64,000 bases of DNA, taken from NCBI RefSeq assembly GCF_001653235.2, contig NC_035792.1, positions 1,922,001 to 1,986,000 of the forward strand. Reading direction: 5' to 3'. Under the pieces are notes generated by a model, which made no database searches, was not told the DNA's origin, and saw only the letters and a list, made by a program, of their open reading frames with translations. Made by a program: the position numbers and the translations under genes. This document shows positions 12,585 through 25,258 of the stretch, one piece after another (position 1 is the first letter of the stretch; each line of letters starts with the position of its first letter). Origin of the DNA: Pochonia chlamydosporia 170 (lineage: Eukaryota; Ascomycota; Sordariomycetes; Hypocreales; Clavicipitaceae).

Positions 12585-13924
12585 ATGTCTCTCATTAACG
12601 TTCGTCGCGATGTCAGCGATGCCTTCTATCGCTACAAGATGGAGCGTCTGCAGACCAAGGTCGAAGGAAAGGGCAACGGTATCAAAACCGTTGTCGTCAA
12701 TGTTTCCGGCGTTGCCGCCTCTCTTGCTCGCCCTGCATCCTACATCATGAAGTACTTTGGCTTCGAACTTGGTGCTATGACCAGAGATGATCTCAAGGAT
12801 GACCGTTGGATCATCAACGGCGCTCACGAGGCTGGAAAACTCCAGGACCACCTCGACGGGTTCATCAACAAGTTTGTTCTGTGCAAGAGCTGCAAGAACC
12901 CTGAGACCGACATCAAGATTGAAAACGACCGTATTCTTTTGGACTGCAAGGCCTGCGGTCAGCGTACCGCTGTTGATCTTCGTCTCAAGCTGAGTGGTTA
13001 CATTCTCAAGAACCAACCCAACAAGAAGGGCAAAAAGGACAAGGCCGAACGCAGAGCCGCCAAGAAGGCCAAGCAGAATGGTACCGCCACTGAGAACGGC
13101 CACGGCAGTGGTGGCGACGATGGCTCCGAGAATGGCTCAAACGAGCATGACGACAATGACGATGCCGCTAGCGACCGCGAATTTAACAAGCTGCAAGCTG
13201 AAGTCATCGAAGATGCTGCTGTCAAGGTCAAGGATGACGAATGGGCTGTGGATATGAGCGAAGAAGCTGTCAAGGCCCGTCAGGCCCAGCTCCCCGGCGA
13301 GTTCAAACAGAAGCTAAGCCTTGGTGACGATGATGACGAGGGCGAAGGCGGTAACACTGTCTACGACGAGTTTGGAACCTGGATCCAGGCCCAGGCTGAT
13401 GAGAAGGGTGGCGTTGACAATGTTGACTCCATTGCAATCTATCTGAAGGCTAAAGAGATGGGTATCGAAGGCAAGCATCGCACCGTCTTGGTTCTTGCCC
13501 AGACTATTTTCGACAAGGATGTTTGTGCTCAGATCCCTAAGCGCGCTAGCATGCTCAAGCAGGTGAGTACATAACATGATACGAAGGCCCTGGCTCAAGA
13601 TCACACATAATCGATTACTAACGCCCAGGACAGATTATCAACTCTGAACGCCACGAGAAGGCTCTTTTGGGAGGCACTGAGCGTCTTATTGGATCTTTGT
13701 CCGACGCGGACCCCCAGTTCCTGCCTCAGATTGTCAAGATCCTGCAGCTGTACTACCACCACGACCTCATCAGCGAGGAAGTGGTCACCAAGTGGGGTAC
13801 TCACGCCAGCAAGAAGTACGTTGACAAGAACACCTCTCGAAAGATTCGCCAGGCTGCCAAGCCCTTCCTCGACTGGCTCGCCGAAGCCGACGAGGAAGAG
13901 TCCGAGGAGGAGGACGATGAGTAA
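12585..13924 (+). CDS. TIF5: Translation initiation factor eIF5
   Basis: Model: join(12585..13562, 13634..13924), 422 aa. eIF5 is the GTPase-activating protein for eIF2 in the cytosolic 43S/48S pre-initiation complex. The N-terminal domain begins [19 protein letters not shown]; Arg16 matches the arginine finger (Arg15 in yeast). A zinc-binding C4 module follows with Cys100, Cys103, Cys121 and Cys124. A Lys-rich, then Gly/Asp/Glu-rich linker (about 145-215) leads to the C-terminal W2/HEAT domain that binds eIF2-beta and eIF3. The protein ends in the acidic tail [10 protein letters not shown] typical of the family. The intron 13563-13633 has ATTACTAAC; the acceptor at 13633 is chosen because the CAG at 13628 would shift the frame. 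Confidence 0.97.
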
Positions 13925-14337
13925 ACTTGCTTCGCTGTTTACTTCCGTCAGCATGTCCTACAGCTGTATAGCTATCGTTAAATTGGTGACAAACTCATGC
14001 TGTATAAGGGAAGTTGAGAGGAGCAAAAAGTAGACTTTTCGTGTCGTCAAACGACTTGTATTGTTGTGGTTTGTAGTCTGATAGTCTATGACAGTTAGCT
14101 GTAGTGTACCACTTGTGGTTTACGCTTCTAAAAAGAGTAAATTGTTTTGCCGACAATCTAGACTTGTTATTCCGTGCAAATGCTTGCTGTGTCTTGTTTT
14201 ACATTCAGTGAATAATCAGATGACCCATAGAAACTTCTTCAGCACCGCAAAGTAACGTAGTAAGTGTAGTCAAATGGCGTAATATTTGCTTAGTCTACAT
14301 AAATATCTACATGTTCCATCTTCCATCTTCCACGCAC
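13925..14337. other. 3' flanks between convergent eIF5 and THOC1
   Basis: This 413-bp AT-rich stretch should contain both polyadenylation regions. No gene is visible. Confidence 0.6.
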
Positions 14338-17226
14338 TTACTCCTCATCATCGTTTGCCTCAGCCTTCTCCGCAGGCACATCCTCCATGCTCTCATCCCC
14401 ATCTCCTCCATTCGCATCGGCTTCAGTCCCCGTAGTTGTCGCCACAACGATAGTCGACGCTGCTTCATCGCCTGTTTGATCCTGACTCTCACCCCTGGTA
14501 TCCTCGCCTTCAGTGGCTTTCGTCTCCTCGCCATTCGTTTGGTCTCCCTTTGAGAAGGTGTATTCGCTGAGTGCGTCGGCGGCATCGTCCAATTCTTCTT
14601 CATTGGTGATGATTTTGTCAAAGAGGTCTGAGGTTTTTGACTCGTCTAGTTCATCGGGGAGTTTGGATATAATGTCTTGGATGGCGGTGTCGTCGACTCC
14701 AGATGATGAGAGGCGTGTCTGGTAGGATTCTGTGGGGGGCGGTTTGATGAGGATGTAGCGGGCTGAAAAGTCCATGTCCTTGGCGAATTGAGCGGCCTAT
14801 TGGTACGGGTTGGTTAGTATGGACCGTTTATTAGTTGCGTATTGTGACGGGGATCAGTCGTACCTCGAGGTCTAGCTCTATAATGGGCACCTTGCCAGAC
14901 TCGGTAATCACGTCAATAGCCTTGCTGCTTGTGCCGTATTCGCTGCCGTCCCGGGTGCCATATTCGATTAGGCGATCTCCATCGCGTAGTTGGTTGAATT
15001 CCTGGGTTGTGACAAAGTGGAAGTCCTTGCCTTTGACCTCGCCTTCTGCTGGTTCTCGGATCGTGTGCCGCACAACAGTTGCGAAGACGCCCTTGTGCTG
15101 CTCGAGGAGCTTGGCGACCAGAGCGGACTTGCCGACGCTTCTGGGACCAGAGATGATGATGGGGCTGCGATCTTCGGGCATGTCAGCCTCGGGAGCTGCT
15201 TGCTCCTCGTCGTCTACGTCTTGATCTTCATCGTCGAGCTCTTTGAAAATAATGTCGACTTTCTTGGAGTCGTCAATTTTATCAAAGGCTGCTAATTTTG
15301 AACGGGCTGCTATTCTTAGCGCCCGCCAGCTTTTACTGGCTTTGCCGGCTATGGCTGCAGCTTTGGTTTGATCGTTGGTTGGCATGTCGATTTCAAAGTC
15401 GTCGTCGGCAATCTTTCTCTGAAAGCTTTCGAGTTCGGGAAGTTGATATCTCTCCGCCGTCTTGAGCTGGTCCAAGGAAGAATCGTCGTCTGTGTCCCGA
15501 AGAAAATCGAGTGGTACTGAACCCATAGGGGTAGGTCGAAGCCGTTTGCTGGTGGCGGACTTTTGGACCGTCGTCTTGGCTTCTACAAATAGCTCTGGCG
15601 ACACGGGTTCACGCTGGATAGGCGGACAGCTTGCCATCTTCCAGAAGACCCAGTTCTTGTCTCGGGCTAGCACCGTCTCGACCATCCGGTAGAAGTAAGG
15701 TCCGTCAATACCCCTCTTAAGGTAGTCTGATATGGTTTGTTTCATCTCCGTTGCCCATTTTGTCTGTACCAGGGTCAGTCATGGTCTGTTAATAGGTGTT
15801 GCTGGCTGCATTGTTTTGATGTGGACATACGTTTTCTTCGCTCAACTGATCGTTGTAGATGACAGATTTGTTTGATACATTGAGACTAGCAAGCTTCTCC
15901 TTTGTTCCCGGGGAAAGAGACAGGAGGAAGTCTGCAATAATCAGTGCCTGGACCAAGACGTGCCGTCTGAACGAGAGATCGCTGATCTGTAGTATTGGTT
16001 AGGTAAGATATTCATCGTATAGGTGACTGTGGCCATGATGGAGAGTAAGTGGGGAGTGCATACCTCGAGTTCGAAGAGATCTTTGCTGGTCAGGTACTTT
16101 GGGTTAAATGCTTCGGGAGCATCTTCGGTTCCTTCTTCTTCTCTCTTTCGTTTCAGATTTCTCCTTGAATTTTCCAATGACCTTGATGACCCTTCACTAT
16201 GATGAATGGCTTGGAATGCCTTCATGGTATTCTCCAGACTACTCTTGAACTTTGCGAAATGGGAAGGGTCAAACAGTTTGAGCGGTTGACTGAAGCTTTC
16301 TTGGAGAGACCAAAACAGAGGGTAAAGGGTGCTTGGATCGTAGGTCTTTTGTGAGTCCTTGGAGTCGAAGCTGACGCCCTTGGCAGACGCTTTGGCTTCC
16401 GTCGATGACCTGGGAGTCTCCGCCGGCGTATCGACATCCATTTTTGACTCTTGCTGTTGTTGGTCCTCTTCCGTGGCTTCTTCGAAAGTGGTGACGTTTT
16501 CTACGTGATATTCGCCTCGAAGATTCACGGAGCTTCTGTCACCCAAGGGGAAGCTCTGAAATAAGAATATGAAGACCCTTCCGCAAAATGCCGTATCCTC
16601 AGCTCTTGAGAGACGACGTAAAAGTTCGTTGCAGCTTCGGAGAATGACGAGGTGTTTTTGCTTGAAGTGTTTTGCTGTAATGCGCTCACGGCGTGACTCG
16701 AGGTAGTCAAATACAATGCGACATCCAGATATGGTCTGGCTATCGAGAAGTTCTTCGACGAGCCAAAACAAGAGGGCCGGATCGCATTGGCCATCATCGG
16801 ACAATATTGACAAAATGTCGAGTAGATTCCACATCTTGACGAATTCGGGCGATTCGATTCGGGTTACAGCCTTGGGAACAGGAAGTTAGCATGGCGCGGG
16901 GCAGCAATATTTAAGGGTTATAATGTAATGTCACATACAATCAACTTGGCAAAGAGATGTCGCGCAGCTGTCTCAATGATGGCGAATTGCTTCGCTGTTG
17001 CTGGCTCCTGGGGGCTAGAGCCTTCGTCATTCTGCCCGGCAGCGACATGGCTGGATACACAAGCTGATACGCGACTAGATATGTTGTCGAAGTTTGATTG
17101 TTTGAGTGTCGGTTCGATGGTGGCTGTTGGTTTTATCGCTGCTGCCTCATCAAGGAATTGATCCAAGAGCGAACCAAAACTGGCAACGGCTGAGACGCCT
17201 GGATTTTGAACATCGAGAGCCGGCAT
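14338..17226 (-). CDS. THO complex subunit 1 (THOC1/Hpr1 family) with C-terminal guanylate-kinase-like domain
   Basis: Model: complement(join(14338..14796, 14864..15763, 15831..15986, 16064..16870, 16939..17226)), 869 aa. Residues about 1-560 match the THOC1 elongation-factor family: segments such as LLRRLSRAEDTAFCGRV, LFELEISDLSFRRHVLVQAL and YFYRMVETVLARDKNWVFW are recognisable. THO is nuclear and couples transcription to mRNA export, limiting R-loops. From about residue 617 a second domain starts with SPIIISGPRSVGKS (Walker A 623-630), then RHTIREPAEGEVKGKDFHFV, LIEYGTRDGSEYGTS and PIIELDLE, matching guanylate kinase in order. By recall of yeast GUK1, the P-loop, one GMP-site Arg, the Glu, the second Tyr and the Asp remain, but another Arg is Ala and the KDY tyrosine is Phe, so GMP phosphorylation is doubtful. 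The tail is Asp/Glu-rich. The frame is continuous through the junction within one 900-nt exon. Confidence 0.93.
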
Positions 17227-18633
17227 GCTGGCGAGCTTGAGTCACCTCAACGTCGAGGCTGGCGCGTTATCAAGATTTGTTGGAGATCATGTAGCCTCGA
17301 TGCGCTGCGCTGCGCGACGCGGACACTCAGGTCCGGCGTGGCCTGACGAAGGAGCGAATTGGCCTGGGCGCAGATTCAGAGGATGAGGTGTCTTCCAGTC
17401 CCCAGCAATCAATGAATATTCCAGCGTGATCGTGGTACAGCACAATTTGTGTAGTTGGGTGGTGTTGAGGTCCGGTGGTCGGGAGGCTGAAGGAGAGGAA
17501 GGCTGACTTGACTGATCGACATCCAAAGCGGAAGTGACCAGACTATCCAGAGTCTGCATGTGCTCAAGGTGGTTTTCCCATCTCTTTGGTGGCGCCTCTC
17601 CACCCCAGATTCAACACCAGCATTTGATGGCCTCATTCACAACGTCGACAGTACAGCAGTGTCTGCAGTCCTTAATTCAGCTTTGCTGAAAAAATTAATC
17701 ACAATGCGGTGTAATTGTTATGCAAAGATGAAGCGGTATAACAAAGCATGGCCCAGCTTTGGCCTGCTCCCTTTCATTGACATTTCGAGGCATCAGACAA
17801 CAGACGTCGCTGCTCAAGCATACCTAGACAACTCTATATTATGTTTCAATTGCTTTCAGCTGGTGATAAATCAAAATAATTATCAGCGTCGCATTAGTAA
17901 AACCCTCGTCAAAATTTTGCCCTTTGTTCTGGATATTCTTGCCCATTGCATATGCATCATGTGAGCCTGCTACACCAGCATGGTAGGTACTTAACTATGC
18001 CATACTCGGATTTCGACTCTGTTCTCACAAGCTGCTCAGCTCCGTCGATTGAAGTGCCAATGCCGTTCTGCACCGTAGCAAATTAAGATATTGAAATATT
18101 TGCATCCTCGTCTCGTGGAATACCATTCATTTCCCTGTGCTACCGTATACAAACCTCCGGTGGCCCATGAAACAGGGCAATCACCTGGGCTCTCCAGCAC
18201 AAAACGATAACGACTTCTCTCACCCAAGCGTCGAACCAAACGAGACAAAGACCACTTGATGATCCTGGTCTGCCTGGCTGTCTCTGACCGAATTAATTGT
18301 GAAATTGAATAAATTTTGATGCTTCTGAGCAAAATCCTTGTTAGTCAGCCAATGCTGTCATCCCCATCGCACCTGCCTTCTCAAACATCCGAAACTGGCT
18401 GTCCGGTGGGTGGGTCTCATGCAAGGCTGAAATTTTGGTCTCCAAAACTTGCCATCCAATGGTCTGGCGCCTATGTGCTCTTCTTTGGAGCATGGCATCG
18501 AACGACATCTGCTTGTTGACTTTCTCGCAGCCCATTCGCAGCTTCGCTTCTGCACCCAACAACGAGCTGTCGTCGTCGTTCTACCTTCGCGTAGGAGCTC
18601 TGCATCAGCTCATGACGCGCCCCTAAAGCGACA
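17227..18633. other. Shared intergenic region of divergent THOC1 and Aquarius genes
   Basis: A 1.4-kb stretch between two divergent starts. Near THOC1 it is GC-rich (GCGCTGCGCTGCGCGACGCGG around 17302-17322); from 17650 to 18330 it is AT-rich. The longest frame (17560-17964, +) lacks coding character. Confidence 0.55.
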
Positions 18634-21600
18634 ATGCCTACCGCCAAGCGCCTCAAGGGCAGTCGTGCAGCTGCAGCCGGTGCTGGACAGGCCCGCGAAC
18701 CCGCCCGCAATGTCGAAACAGAACGTCCAACTCCCGCCGAGGTCGAGCAAGAGGAACACCAATTTGTCCAACTGGCGAGGAAGAACTGGTTAAAACCTGG
18801 GAAGAAGGCAGCCAAAACCAAGGTCAAGAACGACGTTTTGAAGCAGGGCATCTGGGACGTGCTGGAGCAGGATGGCTTCCAATACAAGTCGCTACTCCTG
18901 TTGGAGAGCTTGCAGACAATGGAGAGGTGCGTAGTATTCTATACCACGTGCTATCAAGATGTCTGCCTGGGGTTGGACTAACATTGTTACTGAAACAGCT
19001 ACCTGTGGCCAGGATACACTGACCAAGCGTCCAATTTCCACGTTCTCTTAATCGCACTGATAGCCAATGTTAAGCGGCGCGAACATTTGGAAACATGGAG
19101 TGAGTACCTAGATATGTTCGGCGTCAAAGTGCGTTTACTTGAAAACATGACCAAAACTAACACCTTATGCAGGTCTATTTGAAGATCGACCAGAGGATTT
19201 CTCGTCCATGTTCCGTCGCATCCTTTCGCTAATGCTCGATCGCACCCTTTCGACAGCCATTCGAACACACCTTCTCTGCTTCTTAATTTACGCTTTCCAG
19301 AGCCTCGACTGCGCTATCGTCAGAAAGGAATGTGCGCCTCTGGTATCTATAGGCATCTGGCAGAACCTGTCTAGCGAAACGCAACGAGAGGCCTTGCTGG
19401 ACCAAAATACCCATCTTCGAAAGGCCTGGAGAGCATCGCAGAAACGATATGATGCAGCAGATGATGCCATCAAAGCTCGCCTTCGTTTCGAGAGATCTTG
19501 GCTCTATTCTCTCCTGCTAGACTTTCTGGGTCTATTGTACGACGATGCTACTAAATCTGGTATGAATCAGTATTGTCCGGCTTGCTAAAGCCCGCAACGG
19601 AAACCTTTGCTGACCATTTCTCTAGACCAAGCTTTGTACTGCGAGAGATTTACCGAGTTTATATCTGATTTGCAAAGTCAGCTACCTACAAGACGCTATG
19701 TCAATACCCTGCTACAGGATTTGCACATACTGCCTCTCATGAAGATTTCGCCAGTATATAATGACGAGAACAATTCGTTACTGCGCGATTTGCATGCCCT
19801 TCTGTCGCATTACACACACTTCGCAATTGACGATCAAACAGGAATTCAATTGACTGCGACAGAAGCATATGACAAACATTGCGCAATCCTCGGGAAACTA
19901 CAAAGGGTAGCGCTCAAGCATTTCAAGGAGAAACTTATGGTTCTAGCCCTTTCAAACTATGGCGGAATTGAGAAGCGAGACGAACTTGAGAGTCTTCTTG
20001 AGCCTTTGGCAGACGACGAGCTTACACAGCTCTTCACACTTCTCGACATGAGATCCACATATCCCGAATCTCTCGCACTCCCCATCGATCGCAAACTGCT
20101 TACCGAGATCATGCTGAGCAAATTTGAGCGAAAGAAGACTTTCCGCGAGACTGCTCGGTATATGCCGTTGCTTCCCACCGAGCGCACCTTGTTTGACAAC
20201 GGGTTCCAGAGAGCTGATGCCTACGATGGATCTCATCCCCTTGCTCTACCCAAGTTGAACTTGCAGTACCTATCTGCTGGTGATTTCTTGTGGAGAGCAA
20301 TGATTTTGTATCGTTGTGAAGCATTTTACGGCATTCGAAAGGACGTAGAATCAGCATTGCGCCGCCTGCGACCCGAGTCCAAACAGCCTGGCGTGATAAA
20401 CTTTGCAGGATTCTCAAAAATGGCCATGCCTATTTCGAAACCATCGTAAGTGGGAACAGCACTCCTCAGATCTTTATTTGTCAAGCCAGGCTAACAAGAG
20501 TTTCAGAATTCTGGAAGTAACCCCCCCTTTGGTTGGTGAAGAACTTCCGTCCATGGTGAAAGCCGAGATCTCGATTGATGTTCGACGCCTCGGACAGAAC
20601 GTTCGAAGGGAATGGGACAGTCTTCGCCCTGATGATGTTGTGTTTCTGTTGTCTGTCGAGCCAGCCCCCTCCGAAGCTTCTGTGAACGGCGGTGAGATTC
20701 AGTCCGAATATGAGAAGCTGGGCATTAAATCGATTCGAGCTGCCGAGATACTAAGCATCACAGATGACAAAGGGCGCCATGTCAGAGATGGTTCAATGGG
20801 CCTCGACAACAAACGCAAAGTGCAATTAAAGCTAGACACGTACATGTACGCCAGAGACTCAGAGCGTGCCGCGGCAGGCAAAACCGACGTCTACGGCCAA
20901 GTCAATCTGTTACTGAGGCGAGGGCGAAGGGAAAACAACTTCAGACCTGTTTTGGAGTCTATCCGCAAACTAGTTTTATCGGAAATGCCTCTCCCATCCT
21001 GGCTATACGAAGTCTTCCTAGGCTATGGCGATCCGGCGGGAGCAAACTATAAGAACCTTTCTAATCGCATCAAGAAGCTCGACTACCGGGATACCTTTCT
21101 CGACTGGCAACATCTGGTTGAGAGCTTGCCTGGCAAGACTGTTGAGCCGGGTGACGATGTGTCAGGCAGCTTTGGTCCCCCCTACGTTCTCGAAGAAGCC
21201 GACAAGGCAGAAACGGCCAATGGAGCCAGACCATCCAAGAAGCGACGGCGCGATGCAGAGCCCACGATGAAGTCGGACGTCGATGCGCTCAAAGTATCGA
21301 CATACAAGCCCCCAAACAACGGGCCCTATCCCGTGGACGCGCCAAAGTTGAATTCTGTTCGATTCACCCCTGCGCAGATTGAAGCAGTCATGTCTGGGTC
21401 GCAGCCTGGGTTAACTGTGATTGTCGGTCCTCCAGGAACAGGCAAGACGGACGTTGCCACACAAATCATCAACAACATCTATCACAACTTCCCACAGGAG
21501 AAGACTTTACTTATTGCACACAGCAACCAAGCACTGAACCAACTATTTGCCAAGATAGTGGCATTGGACATTGACGAGAGACACTTACTCCGTTTAGGAC

Positions 21601-23320
21601 ATGGAGAAGAGGATCTAGACACGGATGGAAGCTTTAGCAAACACGGCCGTGTTGAATCATTTCTCGATAACAGACAAACGTACCTGCAAGAAGTTAGAAA
21701 GCTTGCTTCGAGCCTTGGTGCACCCGGTGCACATGATAACTCAGCAGAGACCGCTGGGTACTTTGGCAAAGTCTACGTGGAACCTGCGTGGAAAAGGTTT
21801 CAGCAAGCTGCCCTGTCGGCCGAGACGACGGCTGCAGATCTCGTCAAGGCTTTCCCATTCCACGTCTACTTTGCAGATGCGCCCCAACCATTATTCCCAG
21901 AAGATGCTGATCGCGAATCAACGCTGGACATTGCCAATGGCTGCTACCGCCACATTAGCAAGATATTTTCAGAATTGGCCGACATAGTTCCGTTTGAGAT
22001 CCTTCGCCGCGAACGAGAGAAGGCCAATTACTTGCTTACGAATGAGGCGAGGATTATTGCCATGACCACGACCCACGCTGCAATTCGACGGAGTGAGATT
22101 GCCTCACTGGGCTTCCACTACGACAATGTCGTCATGGAGGAGGCCGCACAGATCACCGAAGTTGAAACATTTATGCCTCTGGCCATGCAAAAGCCAACGA
22201 ATAATCAAATGCCGCTGAAGAGGGTGGTGTTGTGCGGTGATCATCTGCAGAATTCGCCCGTTATTCAAAGCCTGGCATTCCGACACTATGCCAATTTGGA
22301 GCAGTCCCTGTTTTCCCGTCTCGTCCGACTTGGCGTCCCAACCGTCAACCTGGATCAACAGGGACGAGCTCGTCCGTCAATTGCAAATCTTTACCGGTGG
22401 CGTTATCCCAAGTTGGACGACTTGCCACACGTCCAAAGCCGACCTGAATTCCTCAAGGGCAATTCTGGCTTCAAATTTGATTACCAGTTCATCAATGTGC
22501 CTGATTATAAGGGACGTGGAGAATCAGAGCCTACACCCCATTTTATCCAAAACCTAGGCGAAGCAGAATATGCGGTGGCTCTCTATCAGTACATGCGTTT
22601 GCTAGGATACCCTGCGGAAAAGATAAGCATTCTTACAACGTATGCTGGGCAGCGAGCCTTGGTCAAGGACGTGCTTGCCCACAGATGCGCCAAGAATCCG
22701 GTGTTTGGTCTTCCCAAGGCTGTTGCCACGGTCGACAAGTATCAAGGCGAACAGAATGATTGTAAGTATAACCACCGAACTGCAGAACCGCTTTTGCGGC
22801 TCGACGTCGACGTATCAACATGGACTAATACGTGTTGCCAGATATCATCCTCTCGCTAACGCGAACCTCGCGGGTTGGCTACTTGCGGGACGTTCGCCGT
22901 ATGACTGTGGCAGTATCGCGTGCTAGACTTGGATTGTATATTCTCGGGCGACGAGAGGTTTTTGAGGCGTGCCCGGAGCTCCGGCCTGCCTTTGACCTAC
23001 TCCTGCAGCGGCCAGACAAGCTGATGCTTGTTACAAGTGAGATGTGGCCAACGGAGCGAGCCAATACAGAAGATAATTCAGAGGTGGAAGGAGAAGTGGC
23101 CATGGAAAACGTCGAACACTTGGGGCAATACGTGTTTGAGATGACCAATACCAGACTCAAACAGATACAAGAGCAGGGCGCCGACTCTGTGAATGCACCG
23201 GAAACGATTGTGGAAGAGGCAGACAAAGATGCGGAGGCACAAGCTACATATTACGATGAAGATGATAAGGATGTAGAACCGGATATACTGGAGGTCCGCG
23301 AAGGAGAAAACAAGAACTAG
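18634..23320 (+). CDS. Intron-binding spliceosomal helicase Aquarius (Cwf11 family)
   Basis: Model: join(18634..18926, 18999..19099, 19173..19559, 19626..20445, 20507..22761, 22842..23320), 1444 aa, normal for the family. The N-terminal half is the helical ARM-like region (SLLLLESLQTMESYLWPGY, then PEDFSSMFRRILSLMLDR) with the fungal beta-barrel/insert around the ILEVTPPLVGEELPSM segment. The C-terminal half is a superfamily-1 helicase (Upf1-like): Q-motif region FTPAQIEAVMSG, Walker A GPPGTGKT (841-848), motif II EEAAQI (1078-1083), motif III GDHLQNSP, motif IV QGRARPSIANLYRWRY, motif V DKYQGEQND and motif VI VAVSRARLGLYILG. Known role: binds the intron upstream of the branch point in the activated spliceosome with the intron-binding complex, and suppresses R-loops. 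The last 70 residues are acidic. All five introns are GT-AG and 60-80 nt. Confidence 0.97.
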
Positions 23321-25222
23321 TGAGACTCAGGCGCAAGCGAGGCCTTGTTGGCACAGGGTTTGGGTTACTTTATGTGTTTTATTCTTCCTTTTATACTGGG
23401 ATAGTGGACTGCATAAAAAGTTGTATCATCTGTCATATTATGGGGAGGGCGAAAGAAAGCAATTAAGAACTACGCCGTACGACTCGCTCCGTTTGATTTG
23501 CATGTAAGCCGTGGTTGTTGGTAAAATACGTGCATGTAATGTAAGCAGAAGACGTCAACTGGTCGTCTCTTATTCGTGAGTTGCTCGGCACTCGCCGGGG
23601 ATCTACATGAGCCTTGTGCTGCAAAGAAGAGTCACGCCCGGCATGGAACATGCACGGGACAAGGATGATGCGCAGGATTCCTATTGGATAGGTGTGGTGA
23701 GGGTTTCGAGCGAAGCAGAGAGTGCAGATTGAGATGATGGATTTCCTGAGGCAGTCATTTTTTCAAGTTGTTCGCTGTATGTTGAATGAATGGCTTGTTT
23801 GAGAGGAAGCTGGAGATGTAGTCGGTGATTCCGGATTTGCTGCCAAGATGCCTCCAATACATTACTGGTCAGACTGCCGCCGCAGCTGTGGCCTGGTTGC
23901 AGTATGAGTGAGTCACGTCTGTGTGTGTGTGCAGATGATGCATTCAATCCGACTCATCTGAGACCCCTGGCAGCTTGCTTGCCTTCTTAGCCTGGTAAAG
24001 GGGTGTTGCAAACGCCCGTTTCGTCAGGGACGGGCCGGAATTACGAGGCGCCCGATGTATGGGCTGGTATGTGCAGTTGGCGTCAGAGGGTAATCACGGT
24101 GCATGTGAGTGAGCTGGGGAGACATGGACATGGACGGAGTTGGCGATCTTGGGGGGCGAATTTTTTTTGAATTTTGATGTGGCTGGGCTCAGGGTTGGCG
24201 AATGACGGGATGGGAGTATGTTGATTGGGTGGTATGGTGGCGGATTTGGACACAAGGTCGTGAACGATGGACTTGTTGATGGGTAGAAGGGTGAAGGTGT
24301 GGTTGATGGTTGGTGGTTGATGGTGAGATGTCATGTCGTCAAGTGCGTGTCGCATCTGGCTGCCTGGTTTGGGTTCGGCAGAGAGATGATGGAGAGAGAT
24401 GCAGATAGATGAGATGTACGTAGGCTCGGGGGAACATGTCCATGTCATCTCCATGTTTGTGCCTGTTTCGTTTGTGGCGAGCTCGAGCCGGAGCTGGAGC
24501 TGGCATGTTTTATGTGCATATGTATGTTGAAGAGTTCCCACGGCACATTCTGCAGAGGACAGCGGTTCATTTAATTGTCGATGTACATGAATGTTTGCCT
24601 CGAGAGTATGAAGTTGCACAAAAGCAAATGCATGGAAATGGATGTGCTGCAATGGTAAGCTGAGAAGAGACAACAGCATTGTTTCTTGTGCCTTTTTTTT
24701 TTTTTTTTTTTTTGGAATCCATTTCTTTTTCGTCAAAGCACTCGCTAGCTCCAATTGACCAGTTGCCCTGCTTTCCAGGTTACCGGGCCGTGAGTCGTCA
24801 AGTTGTTATTTTCTTTTTTCATTCTATTACATCACGGCCCAGCCCCCTTACGCGGGACATGATGCTTGTGCGTGCGTGCGTGGGTCCAAGGTTTGATGGG
24901 GAAAAAGGCACAAAGCGTGTTTTGGATGAAGGGGAAACTCAAATCTTCTGTAGATGAAGTGAATTAGCCCACATACGGGATACCTAGGAAGTCAAAGATG
25001 CGCGGACGTTGGACACGGTCGCCAAGCGCAAAATGGTCCTGGTTGCGAAACAAGATGGAAGGGTTAGATGGATCTTTGCGGGACAAGGGCAGGCACTACG
25101 GAGGAGAGTTCCAGAAGAAAATGACAGGAGACGCGAACATGGCGCGAAAGACGACTGGAGTTTGAGAAGCAGAGGCTAACCCGAAAAAAAGTTGGAGTCA
25201 GGTCTGATGAGTCTGAGAGTCT

Positions 25223-25258
25223 GGGAGTCAGGGAGTCAGGGAGTCAGGGAGGGAGTCA
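25223..25258. repeat. GGGAGTCA tandem repeat
   Basis: Four copies of an 8-mer, three contiguous and the last after a 4-nt partial unit, preceded by degenerate GAGTCTGA copies. Confidence 0.85.

Noticed and set aside
24083..24754. 223-codon open frame on the - strand
   Set aside because: Composition is His/Thr/Leu/Lys-random with a Lys run made by the T21 tract; no domain-like pattern, and it sits in repeat-rich intergenic DNA.
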